Shown here: one piece after another, positions 27,654 to 36,040 of the stretch | How the letters are laid out: every line of letters begins with the position of its first letter | How positions within the stretch are numbered: the stretch's first letter is position 1 | Assembly: GCA_963835465.1 (NCBI GenBank) | Contig: CAWIFR010000006.1 | Location: 372,001-436,000 of the forward strand | Length of the DNA stretch: 64,000 nt | Reading direction: 5' to 3' | From: Bog-756 sp963835465 | Lineage (GTDB): Bacteria; Actinomycetota; Acidimicrobiia; Acidimicrobiales; RAAP-2 | The notes under the pieces: model-generated | The model's input: the letters and a program-made list of their open reading frames with translations, nothing else | Database searches by the model: none | What the model was told of the DNA's origin: nothing | Program-made: the position numbers and the translations under genes

Positions 27654-28037
27654 CGGCGTGACGCTACCGGCAATGCAACAAGAGGGGGAAACCGGCGGTC
27701 GGGGATCTCGCGCCCGCCCGCGAGCCTTCCCCCAAGGCACGAGAACCCCGGCCCGCGACGGCTCCGGGCCCCGGATGGGGTGGCCAGTCCTCTACGGGGT
27801 CGGCTTGGCCAGCTGGACGCTCGGGCATCGCCCAGCGATGGGTCGGCCATCCTCCCGAATCGGGTCGGGCTCGCCGCCCAGATCGCCCACCGACGGGCAC
27901 CCTATGCGACCAACCCGACCGGGCATCCGAACTCCTGGACCGGGAGCAGCGCAGTGAGGTCCGGACACGCCAGGAGTAGGGTGGCAACGGCCTTCGGGGC
28001 CCAGCCAGCGATGGCTGTGACCCAGAGGTCGAATTGA
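27654..28037. other. Intergenic, no gene seen
   Basis: 384 bases between ppx (leftward) and tRNA-Pro (rightward). No reading frame with protein-like composition or start signal was recognised. It probably contains the promoters of both neighbours. Confidence 0.5.
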
Positions 28038-28111
28038 CGGGACGTAGCGCAGCTTGGCAGCGCGCCTGCTTTGGGAGCAGGAGGTCGCGGGTTCAAATCC
28101 CGCCGTCCCGA
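28038..28111 (+). tRNA. tRNA-Pro(TGG)
   Basis: A 74-base cloverleaf. The acceptor CGGGACG pairs with CGTCCCG, with discriminator A. The anticodon stem CCTGC/GCAGG encloses the loop TTTGGGA, giving anticodon TGG. The T arm has GGTTCAAATCC. CCA is not encoded. Confidence 0.95.
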
Positions 28112-28275
28112 CTCTCCCGACGGCCACCGATCGTGGCGCGCCATGCCGCCCCGACGGCATTGCAGGTCGCGGTCAACGGTCGGCAGTTCGGGTAGAAGTT
28201 CCACCTGGTGCCGACGGGAGCTGGCCGGCCGGCACCGAACCGGCCGTACGCCAGTCACGAGGGCAGGTGCCCACC

Positions 28276-28694
28276 GTGATCAGGCCTTCCGCTCATCGTC
28301 GGACCCCGACCAGCACCGTCGCTCGATGGGTTCTGCTGGCCGTAGCGGGGGCCGTCCTGTGCGCCTGTAGCTCGAGTTCATCGACGGCCACCACGTCGCC
28401 CCGGCCCCGGACTTCGCCGAGGGGTCCAAGCAGTTCACCGCACGGGTGACCTCCCATCGCTCAGCCCTGGTCACCAGTCCGACCGCCACACCACCCCCCG
28501 GAGGCAACATGAGCGTGCCCACGTGCAGCGGGGGGAGCGTGAGGGGTCCGGTGAACGCCCCCCTGGCGACGTCGCTCACCGGCATCGACCTGTCCACGGT
28601 GGACTGCACGAGCACGGCCACCCATTACAGCAACGACGCCGAGGCATTCGTGAACGGCTTCGCCGTCAACGCCCCCCTCGGTGGCGGCCGCTAA
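28276..28694 (+). CDS. Possible small secreted lipoprotein (frame broken)
   Basis: From a GTG at 28276 a frame gives a basic start, a hydrophobic stretch (WVLLAVAGAVLCAC) with a lipobox-like LCAC, then Ser/Thr/Pro-rich residues until a stop at 28449. A different frame overlapping it continues to a stop at 28694 with SALVTSPTATPPPGGNMSV and plausible amino-acid composition. A one-base shift between about 28370 and 28445 would join them into a lipoprotein of roughly 139 residues. No family is recognised. It may equally be non-coding; this is one of the weakest calls here. Confidence 0.35.
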
Positions 28695-28697
28695 CGC

Positions 28698-30467
28698 TCA
28701 GGCGCTGAGGGGGAGGCCGAAGCTGGCCACGATCTCGCTGGCCGGCAAGGGCTTGGAGAACAGGTACCCCTGGGCCAGGTCGCACTCGAAGGCCTGGAGC
28801 ACGTCGAGCTGCAGCGTGGTCTCTACGCCCTCGGCCACCACCCGGAGTCCCAGGGCGTGAGCCAGGTTGATCACGGCTGAGACGATCTCTTCGCCCTCCA
28901 CGCTGACCCCGAGCTCCTCAACGAAGGAACGGTCCACCTTCAGGATGTCGAGGGGGAAGCGCTGCAGGTAGGTGAGCGACGAGTAACCGGTGCCGAAGTC
29001 ATCAATGGCCAGCTGGACGCCGAGCTCCTTCAAGGCCGAGAGCACCGACAGGGCCGAGGCGGCGTTCTTCATCAGGGCGCTCTCGGTGATCTCCAGGGTC
29101 AGGTGCTCGGGCGGGAGCCCGGTGCGGGAGAGGATCTGCTCCACGGTTCGCACGATCCTGGGATCGTCAATCTGACGCGCCGACAGGTTCACCTCGATGG
29201 TGCCGTGGCGCCCGGGCTGGCCCGGATGCTGCCAGTCCTGGAGCTGGTGACATGCCTCTTCGAGCACCCACGCTCCGATGGGGATGATCAGCCCGCTCTC
29301 CTCGGCCACGGGGATGAAGCGGTAGGGGGCAACCAGGCCCTGGGCGGGGTGCTGCCAACGGACCAGGGCCTCCACCCCCACCGTCGTGACTCCCTCAAGC
29401 TCCACCACCGGCTGGTAGTGGAGCATGAGCTCGCTCCGCTCGAGGGCCCGGTGCAGCGAGTGCTCGGTGGACATCCGGTCGAGCACCTCGATGCGCATGG
29501 ACTCGCCGAAGGTCTCGGAGCCCGAGCCGCCTCGGTCCTTGGCCTGGTACATGGCCGCCTCGGCGTTGGCCAGGAGCTCCGCGGTGTCGTCCACCCCGAA
29601 GGTGTTGAGGGCCACCCCCACCGAGGCGTCCAGGAAGACCTCGGTTCCCTCCACGGTGAAGGGCTCAGCCAGTGACGTCCGCACCCGCTCGATGAACGCC
29701 GAGGCGTTGATATGGGCGGTACCGGCCCTGTTGCGGAAGAGGGCCAGGAACTCGTCCCCCCCGAAGCGGGCAATGAGCTCGGCGTCCCCGGCCACCTTCA
29801 GGAGGCGGGCGGCCACCGAGGCCAGGACCAGGTCGCCGAAGTCGTGCCCCATGGTGTTGTTGATGGTCTTGAAGCGGTCGAGGTCGATGAGGACCACCGC
29901 CACCGAGCCCGGGATCCCGAGTGACTCGGTCACCGCGGTGGCCAGCTGTTCGCCGAAGTGGACCCGGTTGGGCAGTCCGGTGAGCAGATCCTCCCGCCGG
30001 GCCCGGTCCCGCCACGGTCCGGGAGCCGGCTCGGTCGCTGCCCGGGCCACCGCTGGCCGGACGAAGCCGCCCACACAGCGGGCCGATCCCTGGCCGGTGA
30101 CGAACAGCCGAGCCTCCACCGTGACCCGCTGGCCCTCCCGATGGAGCACTTCGAACCGTCGCAGGAGGCCGTTGCCGGCCCCGGTCAGGAGGGGGTCGAG
30201 CAGGGCGGTGGACTCCGAGCCGGCAGCCAGAAAGGTCTGCTCCTCCAGGCCGGAAGGAAGCAGTGTGTCGGTCACCGGGAGCCCGACCACCTCGTGCCGT
30301 GACCAGCCGAACACCTCCTCGGCCCGGGGGTTCCATTCCATGACCGTGCCCGTGGCGTCTACCTCGAGAAACGGCTCGGGCCAGAGGGCCACGAAGCTGG
30401 TGCACCGATAGCGCCAGTTGGCGTAGGTGATCATCGGTCCCACCCGGCGAGGGCGGGTCGCGGCCAT
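28698..30467 (-). CDS. PAS-GGDEF-EAL c-di-GMP protein
   Basis: About 589 residues. A PAS domain (about 20-150) has FLEVDATGTVMEWNPRAEEVFGWSRHEVVG. GGDEF is at 235-239 (RFGGDEFLAL). The residues before it (AGDAELIARF) lack the RxxD inhibitory site. The EAL domain keeps EALVRWQHP, VNLSARQI, LEITESALM, AIDDFGTGYSS, LKVDRSFV and AEGVET. Both catalytic halves look intact. The ATG at 30467 is chosen; the ATG at 30434 is an alternative. The same open frame runs far upstream, opposite the MBL gene, but that part is not protein-like. No membrane segments. Confidence 0.9.
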   Translation of the reverse strand: MAATRPRRVGPMITYANWRYRCTSFVALWPEPFLEVDATGTVMEWNPRAEEVFGWSRHEVVGLPVTDTLLPSGLEEQTFLAAGSESTALLDPLLTGAGNGLLRRFEVLHREGQRVTVEARLFVTGQGSARCVGGFVRPAVARAATEPAPGPWRDRARREDLLTGLPNRVHFGEQLATAVTESLGIPGSVAVVLIDLDRFKTINNTMGHDFGDLVLASVAARLLKVAGDAELIARFGGDEFLALFRNRAGTAHINASAFIERVRTSLAEPFTVEGTEVFLDASVGVALNTFGVDDTAELLANAEAAMYQAKDRGGSGSETFGESMRIEVLDRMSTEHSLHRALERSELMLHYQPVVELEGVTTVGVEALVRWQHPAQGLVAPYRFIPVAEESGLIIPIGAWVLEEACHQLQDWQHPGQPGRHGTIEVNLSARQIDDPRIVRTVEQILSRTGLPPEHLTLEITESALMKNAASALSVLSALKELGVQLAIDDFGTGYSSLTYLQRFPLDILKVDRSFVEELGVSVEGEEIVSAVINLAHALGLRVVAEGVETTLQLDVLQAFECDLAQGYLFSKPLPASEIVASFGLPLSA

Positions 30468-30812
30468 GGCGATGCCGACGGGGACAGCGGAGCGGGCCTC
30501 CCGGCACCGGCCGCCGCACCTCGCTCCACTATGCCCTCCCCGCGCTGATCGGCCATGACTCCTCGTCCTGCTCGGTTCTGTGACCCATCGCCGACGACCA
30601 AGGCCTGGTTGCTGGGACGCATGGTAGGCAATCGCCCTGGTTACTTCAAGGATCCACCCTCCGGAACCGGGTCGAGGGCCGGCAACCCGGCCGGGGAGCA
30701 CCCCCTTCGCCGCGCCCCGCATGGACCCACCCGGGCCCTCCTGCCGTGTACCGTGCCTGTCGTGGTCGTCGTCACCGGCACAGCGCAGAAGGCTGCCTGG
30801 GACGAGAAGGTC

Positions 30813-31811
30813 ATGCCGCCGGTGGAGGAAGTTCGGCCCGGACTGTGGTCGATTCCGGTCCCCATCCCCGACAATCCCCTGCGCTACGTGCTGGTCTATG
30901 CCCTCGAGCTGGCCGGTGGCGGAGTGGCCCTGGTGGACGCCGGCTGGAACACCGAGGTGGCGTGGACGGCTCTCAATGACGGGCTGGCCACCGCCGGTGG
31001 AAGCATTGCCGACGTCCGGGCCGTGATGGTCACCCACATCCATCCGGACCACTACGGTCTGGCCGGGCGGGTCCGTGAGGCCTCCGGGGCCTGGATCGGA
31101 CTCCACCCCGCCGACGCGCAGATGCTCGAGGCCCGCTACGGAAACACCGACGAGCTGGTGGCCACCATGTCGCGATTCCTGTCCCACTCGGGAGTGCCCG
31201 ACGACAAGCTCCCCGACCTCGCCGCGGCGTCGATGGCCGTCAAGTCCATGGTCACCATGGCCGTCCCTGACGTCCTGTTCGAGGACGGAAAGGCCATCGA
31301 CCTCCCCGGGTGGTCGCTGCGGACCATCTGGACCCCCGGCCATTCGCCGGGCCACGTCTGCTTCTTCAGTGACGACCGCCGGCTGCTCATCTCCGGAGAC
31401 CATGTCCTGCCCCGCATCACCCCCAACATCTCGGCTCACTCCCAGCAGGTGTCCAATCCCCTGAGTGACTTCCTGGCGTCGCTGGCCAAGCTGGTGGACC
31501 TCCCGGCCGATGAGGTGCTGCCGGCCCACGAATACCGCTTCGCCAACCTGAACAGCCGGCTGTCCGAGCTCATGGACCACCACGCCGAACGGCTGCACGA
31601 GATCGAGGAGGTGCTGACGGCGCACCCGGGCTCCACCGCGTGGGAGATCACCCTCCGGCTGCACTGGTCCCGGCCCTGGGACGAGATCCAGACCTTCATG
31701 CAACGCCAGGCCAATGGCGAGACCATGGCCCACCTCATCCTCCTGGAGGTGCAGGACCGTGTGGTGCGCAAGGGCGACCAGCCAGCGCAATTCTTCGTGG
31801 CCGAGTCATGA
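30813..31811 (+). CDS. MBL-fold metallo-hydrolase
   Basis: 332 residues. The metal-binding motif THIHPDHYG places His75, His77, Asp79 and His80. Later ligands are in TPGHSPGH, ISGDHVLP and the final LPAHEYRF. The C-terminal helical region (about 260-332) is of the kind found in MBL proteins of the LACTB2/SoxH type. The substrate is unknown; thioesters, lactones and glyoxalase-like substrates are all possible. The ATG at 30813 follows GAGAAGG closely. A GTG at 30753 in frame is an alternative. The stop overlaps the next ATG (ATGA), so the pair is co-translated. Confidence 0.85.
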   Translation: MPPVEEVRPGLWSIPVPIPDNPLRYVLVYALELAGGGVALVDAGWNTEVAWTALNDGLATAGGSIADVRAVMVTHIHPDHYGLAGRVREASGAWIGLHPADAQMLEARYGNTDELVATMSRFLSHSGVPDDKLPDLAAASMAVKSMVTMAVPDVLFEDGKAIDLPGWSLRTIWTPGHSPGHVCFFSDDRRLLISGDHVLPRITPNISAHSQQVSNPLSDFLASLAKLVDLPADEVLPAHEYRFANLNSRLSELMDHHAERLHEIEEVLTAHPGSTAWEITLRLHWSRPWDEIQTFMQRQANGETMAHLILLEVQDRVVRKGDQPAQFFVAES

Positions 31812-33979
31812 TGGTCGAAGATCGGCTGGCCCAGCGGGCCGAGCGGGCTCGCCGCATCCGTCGGCAGCGTCAACGGGCGGCCGGAGTCGCCGCCCTGGTG
31901 GTTCTGGTGGTCACCGGCATCATCGTGGCGTCGTGCGACGGTGGGTCGGCCAACACGGCCACCACGGCCTCGACCACCTCGACGGCCCCGTCGCACGCGG
32001 CGAGCACCACGTCGGTACCCCGCCCGGCCCTGGCGGGGTCCAACCACCTGGAGGGTGGTACGCCGTCCATCGAGGCCGGGGTCGAAGCCTGGCCCCTCGC
32101 TGCCCCCCTCTCACGGGAGACGGTGGTGGCCGACGGCAGCGGGCTGACCGTGCTCGGAGGCATCACCCCGGCCGGGACCTCGCTGACCTCCGTCTCGACG
32201 ATCGCACCCGCCGCAGGGACCATCGCGCCGACCGCCGGTCTGGCCAATCCCACCCACGATGCCGGGACAGCCACCATTGGGAAGACCACGTTCGTGTTCG
32301 GGGGTGGTTCCCCCAACACCGTGGCCACCGTCCAGGCGGTGGCCAGCCCCACCATTCCGCCCGCGCCCGGCACCACCGGCACCGTGGTGGGTCAACTGCC
32401 CCAGCCCCGGTCCGACCTGGCCGTGGCCACCATCACCACAGGGCGGGGGGCCGGGGCCTCGACGACGGCCTACCTGGTCGGAGGGTATGACGGCACCACC
32501 TATCTGCCCGACGTGTTGGCCACCAAGGACGGCACCCACTTCTCCACGGTGGCCAAGCTGCCCGTCCCGGTCCGCTACCCGGCAGTGGTGGCCACCGGCG
32601 GCATGGTCTACGCCTTCGGAGGTCAGACGGCATCGGCCGGCTCCACCACCACGGCCACCGACGCCATCCAGAGGATCGACCCTGCCACCCACAAGGCCAC
32701 GGTGATCGGGCACCTCCCCCAGGCCCTCTACGGCGCCGCTGCCACCGTTATCGGCACCACCATCTACGTGGCGGGGGGGCAGACCCCGGGTGGACCCACG
32801 TTGACCCAGATCACCGCCTTTGTCCCGTCATCGGGCAAGGTGCTCCATGCAGGCCTCCTCCCCCAAGCCACGGCCTTCGCCGGGTATGCCACCGTGGGGT
32901 CGGGCCGCAGCGCCATCGGGTACCTGGTGGGCGGTGAGGTGACTGCACAGACCGGCAATGATCAGGCCGGTGTGGCGTCGGGCTCGCTGAGCACGGTGAT
33001 CTCCCTGCGGCCCAGTCCCTACGGCGGTCCGGCGGGATCGCCCAGCTCGGGTTCGCCCTACCAGGGCACCCTGCTCATCGCCGACCGCGGGAACGACCGC
33101 CTGGTGGCGCTCGACCCGGCCCGCAACCTGGTGTGGCAGTACCCCTCGGCCACCATGCCGGCCCCGCCGGGGGGCTTCTACTTCCCCGACGACGCCTTCT
33201 TCATCAGGAAGGGGACCGGGATCATCTCCAACCAGGAGGACAACCACACCATCGTGGAGATTGGCTACCCGTCAGGGAAGATCCTCTGGCAGTACGGCCA
33301 CCCCGGGGTACCTGGGGCCTCGGCGGGATACCTCAATCAGCCCGATGATGCCTACCTGCTCAAGTCCGGGGTGATCACGGTGGCCGACGCGTCCAACAAC
33401 CGGATCCTGTTCCTCTCCCCCCAAGGCCAGGTCCTGAGTCAGATCGGCAACGGGGCCGACGCCCATGTCCCCGGGACCTCGATCGCCTATCCCAACGGCG
33501 ACACACCCCTCGACAACGGGAACGTGCTCGTCTCGGAGATCAACGGCTCATGGATCGACGAGTACACGCAGAAGGGAGCCCTGGTCTGGACGGTGCACAT
33601 GCCGACGGTGAACTACCCCTCGGATCCCCAGCAATTGGGCGCTGACTCCTACCTGATGACCGACTACGACCCCCCGGCCGAGGGCCGCATCCTCGAATTC
33701 ACGCGGGAGGGCAACGTCACCTGGGAGTACGGCCCGAAGACGGGCGAGGCCGCCCTGAAGAAGCCGTCCCTGGCCGAGCGGTTGCCCAATGGCCTGATCA
33801 TGGTGAACGATGACTACCGGGACCGGGTGGTCATCCTCGACCCCACGACCAACTCGATCGTGTGGCAGTACGGCATCACCGACGTCGCGGGGACAGCGCC
33901 GGGCATGCTGTCCATCCCCGACGGATTCGACAACCTGCTGGCCAACGGCACCACACCCACCCACCCCCAGACCGGTTGA
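31808..33979 (+). CDS. Membrane-anchored double beta-propeller protein
   Basis: 723 residues. It has a basic cytoplasmic start (RRIRRQRQRAAG) and one membrane segment (VAALVVLVVTGIIVASC) with a possible lipobox Cys, then a Thr/Ser-rich linker. A Kelch-like propeller spans about 100-410 with repeated YAFGGQTAS, YVAGGQTPG and YLVGGEVT strands. A second propeller at about 430-720 has NHL/PQQ-like blades (GTLLIADRGNDRLVALDPARNLVWQYP, VTVADASNNRILFLSPQG, GLIMVNDDYRDRVVILDPTTNSIVWQYG). It is coupled to the MBL gene. Likely an extracytoplasmic binding or sensing protein; the ligand is unknown. Confidence 0.82.
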   Translation: MMVEDRLAQRAERARRIRRQRQRAAGVAALVVLVVTGIIVASCDGGSANTATTASTTSTAPSHAASTTSVPRPALAGSNHLEGGTPSIEAGVEAWPLAAPLSRETVVADGSGLTVLGGITPAGTSLTSVSTIAPAAGTIAPTAGLANPTHDAGTATIGKTTFVFGGGSPNTVATVQAVASPTIPPAPGTTGTVVGQLPQPRSDLAVATITTGRGAGASTTAYLVGGYDGTTYLPDVLATKDGTHFSTVAKLPVPVRYPAVVATGGMVYAFGGQTASAGSTTTATDAIQRIDPATHKATVIGHLPQALYGAAATVIGTTIYVAGGQTPGGPTLTQITAFVPSSGKVLHAGLLPQATAFAGYATVGSGRSAIGYLVGGEVTAQTGNDQAGVASGSLSTVISLRPSPYGGPAGSPSSGSPYQGTLLIADRGNDRLVALDPARNLVWQYPSATMPAPPGGFYFPDDAFFIRKGTGIISNQEDNHTIVEIGYPSGKILWQYGHPGVPGASAGYLNQPDDAYLLKSGVITVADASNNRILFLSPQGQVLSQIGNGADAHVPGTSIAYPNGDTPLDNGNVLVSEINGSWIDEYTQKGALVWTVHMPTVNYPSDPQQLGADSYLMTDYDPPAEGRILEFTREGNVTWEYGPKTGEAALKKPSLAERLPNGLIMVNDDYRDRVVILDPTTNSIVWQYGITDVAGTAPGMLSIPDGFDNLLANGTTPTHPQTG

Positions 33980-33990
33980 GCCCTGCGGGG

Positions 33991-34728
33991 TCAGGTCGGG
34001 CCTGGCCGACCGCCGGTGCCCTCGACGCTCTCCGCATCGCCGTCGGCGAACTCGATGGCCAACCGGGCCCGCTCCCGCCGCTTCAGCAGGGTGCGAACCA
34101 CGACGATCACGACCACGATGGCCCCCACCCCGGCCAGCGACCACAGCCCAACCTCCTTCAAGATCCGCTCGAAGGACAGACCGACCACGTAGCCGAGGAG
34201 GGTGTAGCCCACGCCCCAGATCACCCCGCCGATGGCGTTGTAGAACAGGAACACCCGGTAGCGAAGGCCGCTCATGCCAGCCAGACCGGGGATCAGGGCC
34301 CGAGCAAAGGCCACGAAGCGGCCGAGAAACACGGCAGGGCCCCCGTAGTGCTCGAGCATGCCCATGGTCCTGCGCACCGCGGCATTCCCCTTCAGGGGAC
34401 GACGCTCGAGGAGGTAGGGCCCCGCCCGCTTGCCCACTTCGAAGCCAACTGAGTCGCCGACGATGGCACAGACCACCACCACAGCAATCATGACCCCGAG
34501 GTTGACGGCACCGAGTCCGGCCAGGACTCCGCCGATGACCACCGCGGTCTCGCCCGGGATGAAGAACCCGACCAACAGCGCCGCCTCGGCAAAGGCCAGG
34601 AAGCCGACCAGGGCATACGCGGTGGGGCCGTGGAAGTGAAGCAACCAGCCGGTGACCCCGCCGGGGTTGGCGGCAGGGTTCGAGGACGCGCCCACCAGCG
34701 TGAGGACGCTGATCGCCTTCGTCATCAC
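33991..34728 (-). CDS. DedA/SNARE-associated family membrane protein
   Basis: 245 residues with several membrane segments. The DedA signature is present: FAEAALLVGFFIPGETAVVIGGVLAG, and FLGRFVAFARALIPGLAGMSGLRYRVFLFYNAIGGVIWG with the conserved Arg residues. DedA proteins are thought to flip lipids, such as undecaprenyl phosphate or phosphatidylethanolamine, and support envelope homeostasis. The C-terminal tail is basic then acidic. It is convergent with the propeller gene, with only 11 bases between stops. Confidence 0.9.
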   Translation of the reverse strand: MMTKAISVLTLVGASSNPAANPGGVTGWLLHFHGPTAYALVGFLAFAEAALLVGFFIPGETAVVIGGVLAGLGAVNLGVMIAVVVVCAIVGDSVGFEVGKRAGPYLLERRPLKGNAAVRRTMGMLEHYGGPAVFLGRFVAFARALIPGLAGMSGLRYRVFLFYNAIGGVIWGVGYTLLGYVVGLSFERILKEVGLWSLAGVGAIVVVIVVVRTLLKRRERARLAIEFADGDAESVEGTGGRPGPT

Positions 34729-34795
34729 CAGCTCGACACCACGCCGGCGGCCGGCCCCGGCTCCGACCCAGCCGACGCCTCCTGCTGTTGGACGC

Positions 34796-35215
34796 TCACC
34801 GGGTCAGAGTCACACTCATCCAAGCTCGGCGGCGGCACGCCGGGCACGTCATCCACCGATCGAACACCCGACGGGGAAACCAGGCGGCGAACGGGAACTG
34901 GAGCCGCAAAAAGTCGAGAACCCCGACCCGGGTCACGGCTCCACACGAGGAGCAGGCCACGGTGAACACCCCTCGGGGGGGCAGGGGATCGGTGGACGAG
35001 CCCGCGGCTTCGGCCTCGCCGGCCGGGGTGGCCGCAGAGAACAGGGCATGCTTGCCGGTGGGGCGGGCGTGTCGTCGATCCGGGCCCAACCGGACGGTGT
35101 CGGTACCTACCGTCAGGCCACGGTGAGCTCGGTACCCATCCCCCTCGACGGCTTCCTCGTCCACCGGCAACCAGTAGAGCGCCCGCTTCCCCAGGGGGTC
35201 GGGTCCGTCGGCCAC
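34796..35215 (-). CDS. Unknown protein with a C-terminal split zinc ribbon
   Basis: 139 residues, not recognised. The N-terminal half has KRALYWLPVDEEA and VGTDTVRLG. The C-terminal half has CSSC and CPAC pairs separated by about 30 mostly hydrophobic and aromatic residues (FLRLQFPFAAWFPRRVF), a likely zinc ribbon. The GTG start overlaps the parA stop by one base (TAGTG), so translation is coupled. This suggests a functional link to the ParA protein, which otherwise lacks a ParB partner here. Probably cytoplasmic. Confidence 0.7.
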   Translation of the reverse strand: MADGPDPLGKRALYWLPVDEEAVEGDGYRAHRGLTVGTDTVRLGPDRRHARPTGKHALFSAATPAGEAEAAGSSTDPLPPRGVFTVACSSCGAVTRVGVLDFLRLQFPFAAWFPRRVFDRWMTCPACRRRAWMSVTLTR

Positions 35216-36000
35216 TAGCCAACGGTGCCGGCGACCGCGCTCATATCGAGCAGAGTGCGGGCCAGCTGGCGGTAGGCGTCGGCTCCGGGCGAGTTCGGGG
35301 CGTGTTGGAGGATGGACTTCCCCCGGGCCGGGGCCTCGGCGAACCGGATCGATTTGCGCACCGGTGGCTGCAGCACAGGAATCCCGTAGCGGGTCTCGAC
35401 CTCCTCGATGATGTGTCGGGCGTGCCGGGTGCGGTCGTCGTACATGGTGGCGATGATGCCCCGCACGGTGAGGTTGCTGTTGGCAAAGGCACGGACGTCC
35501 TCGATGGTCTCCAGCAGCTGGCCCACCCCGCGGTGGGACAGGGCCTCGCACTGCAGGGGGATGAGTACGGCGTTGGCCGCGGTGAGGCCGTTGATGGTCA
35601 GGACGCCCAGGGAGGGCGGGCAGTCGATGAGGATCAGGTCGTACTTGCCGAGCACCGGCTCCAGTGCCCGCTCCAGCACATGCTCACGGGCGGTCCGGGT
35701 GAGCAGGTGTACCTCAGAGCCCGCCAGGTCGATGGTGGCGGGCAACAGGTCGAGGAGGGCAACCCCGGGGACCGGTAGGGCGACGTCGGCCACGCCCTCT
35801 CGGCGGACGAAGACGTCGTGGATGGAGCGGTCGAGGGCGTCAGGGTCGAAGCCCAGCGAGAAGGTGAGGCAGGCCTGGGGGTCGAGGTCAACGACCAGGG
35901 TGCGCTGGCCGAGCTCGGAGGAGGCCACGCCCAGGGAGTGGACGGTGGTGGTCTTCGCCACGCCGCCCTTCTGGTTGGCCACGGCCAGCACGTCGGTCAC
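35215..36000 (-). CDS. ParA/Soj-family ATPase (orphan)
   Basis: 261 residues. The deviant Walker A KGGVAKTT is at 11-18, followed by VVDLDPQACLT and the Walker B DLILIDCPPSLG. The closest relatives are chromosomal Soj/ParA ATPases and their orphan copies, which position cargo on the nucleoid. No parB or parS-like cluster is seen nearby and the region lacks origin features, so this is probably not the chromosome-segregation ParA. The downstream zinc-ribbon protein is the likely partner. Confidence 0.88.
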   Translation of the reverse strand: MTDVLAVANQKGGVAKTTTVHSLGVASSELGQRTLVVDLDPQACLTFSLGFDPDALDRSIHDVFVRREGVADVALPVPGVALLDLLPATIDLAGSEVHLLTRTAREHVLERALEPVLGKYDLILIDCPPSLGVLTINGLTAANAVLIPLQCEALSHRGVGQLLETIEDVRAFANSNLTVRGIIATMYDDRTRHARHIIEEVETRYGIPVLQPPVRKSIRFAEAPARGKSILQHAPNSPGADAYRQLARTLLDMSAVAGTVG

Positions 36001-36040
36001 CGGCGAAGTCTACGCCTCCCCGACCCGGTCACAACGAGGG

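Noticed and set aside
30468..31790. Upstream extension of the PAS-GGDEF-EAL frame
   Set aside because: It lies opposite the MBL hydrolase, has no domain and ends in a different composition; the PAS domain starts right after 30467.
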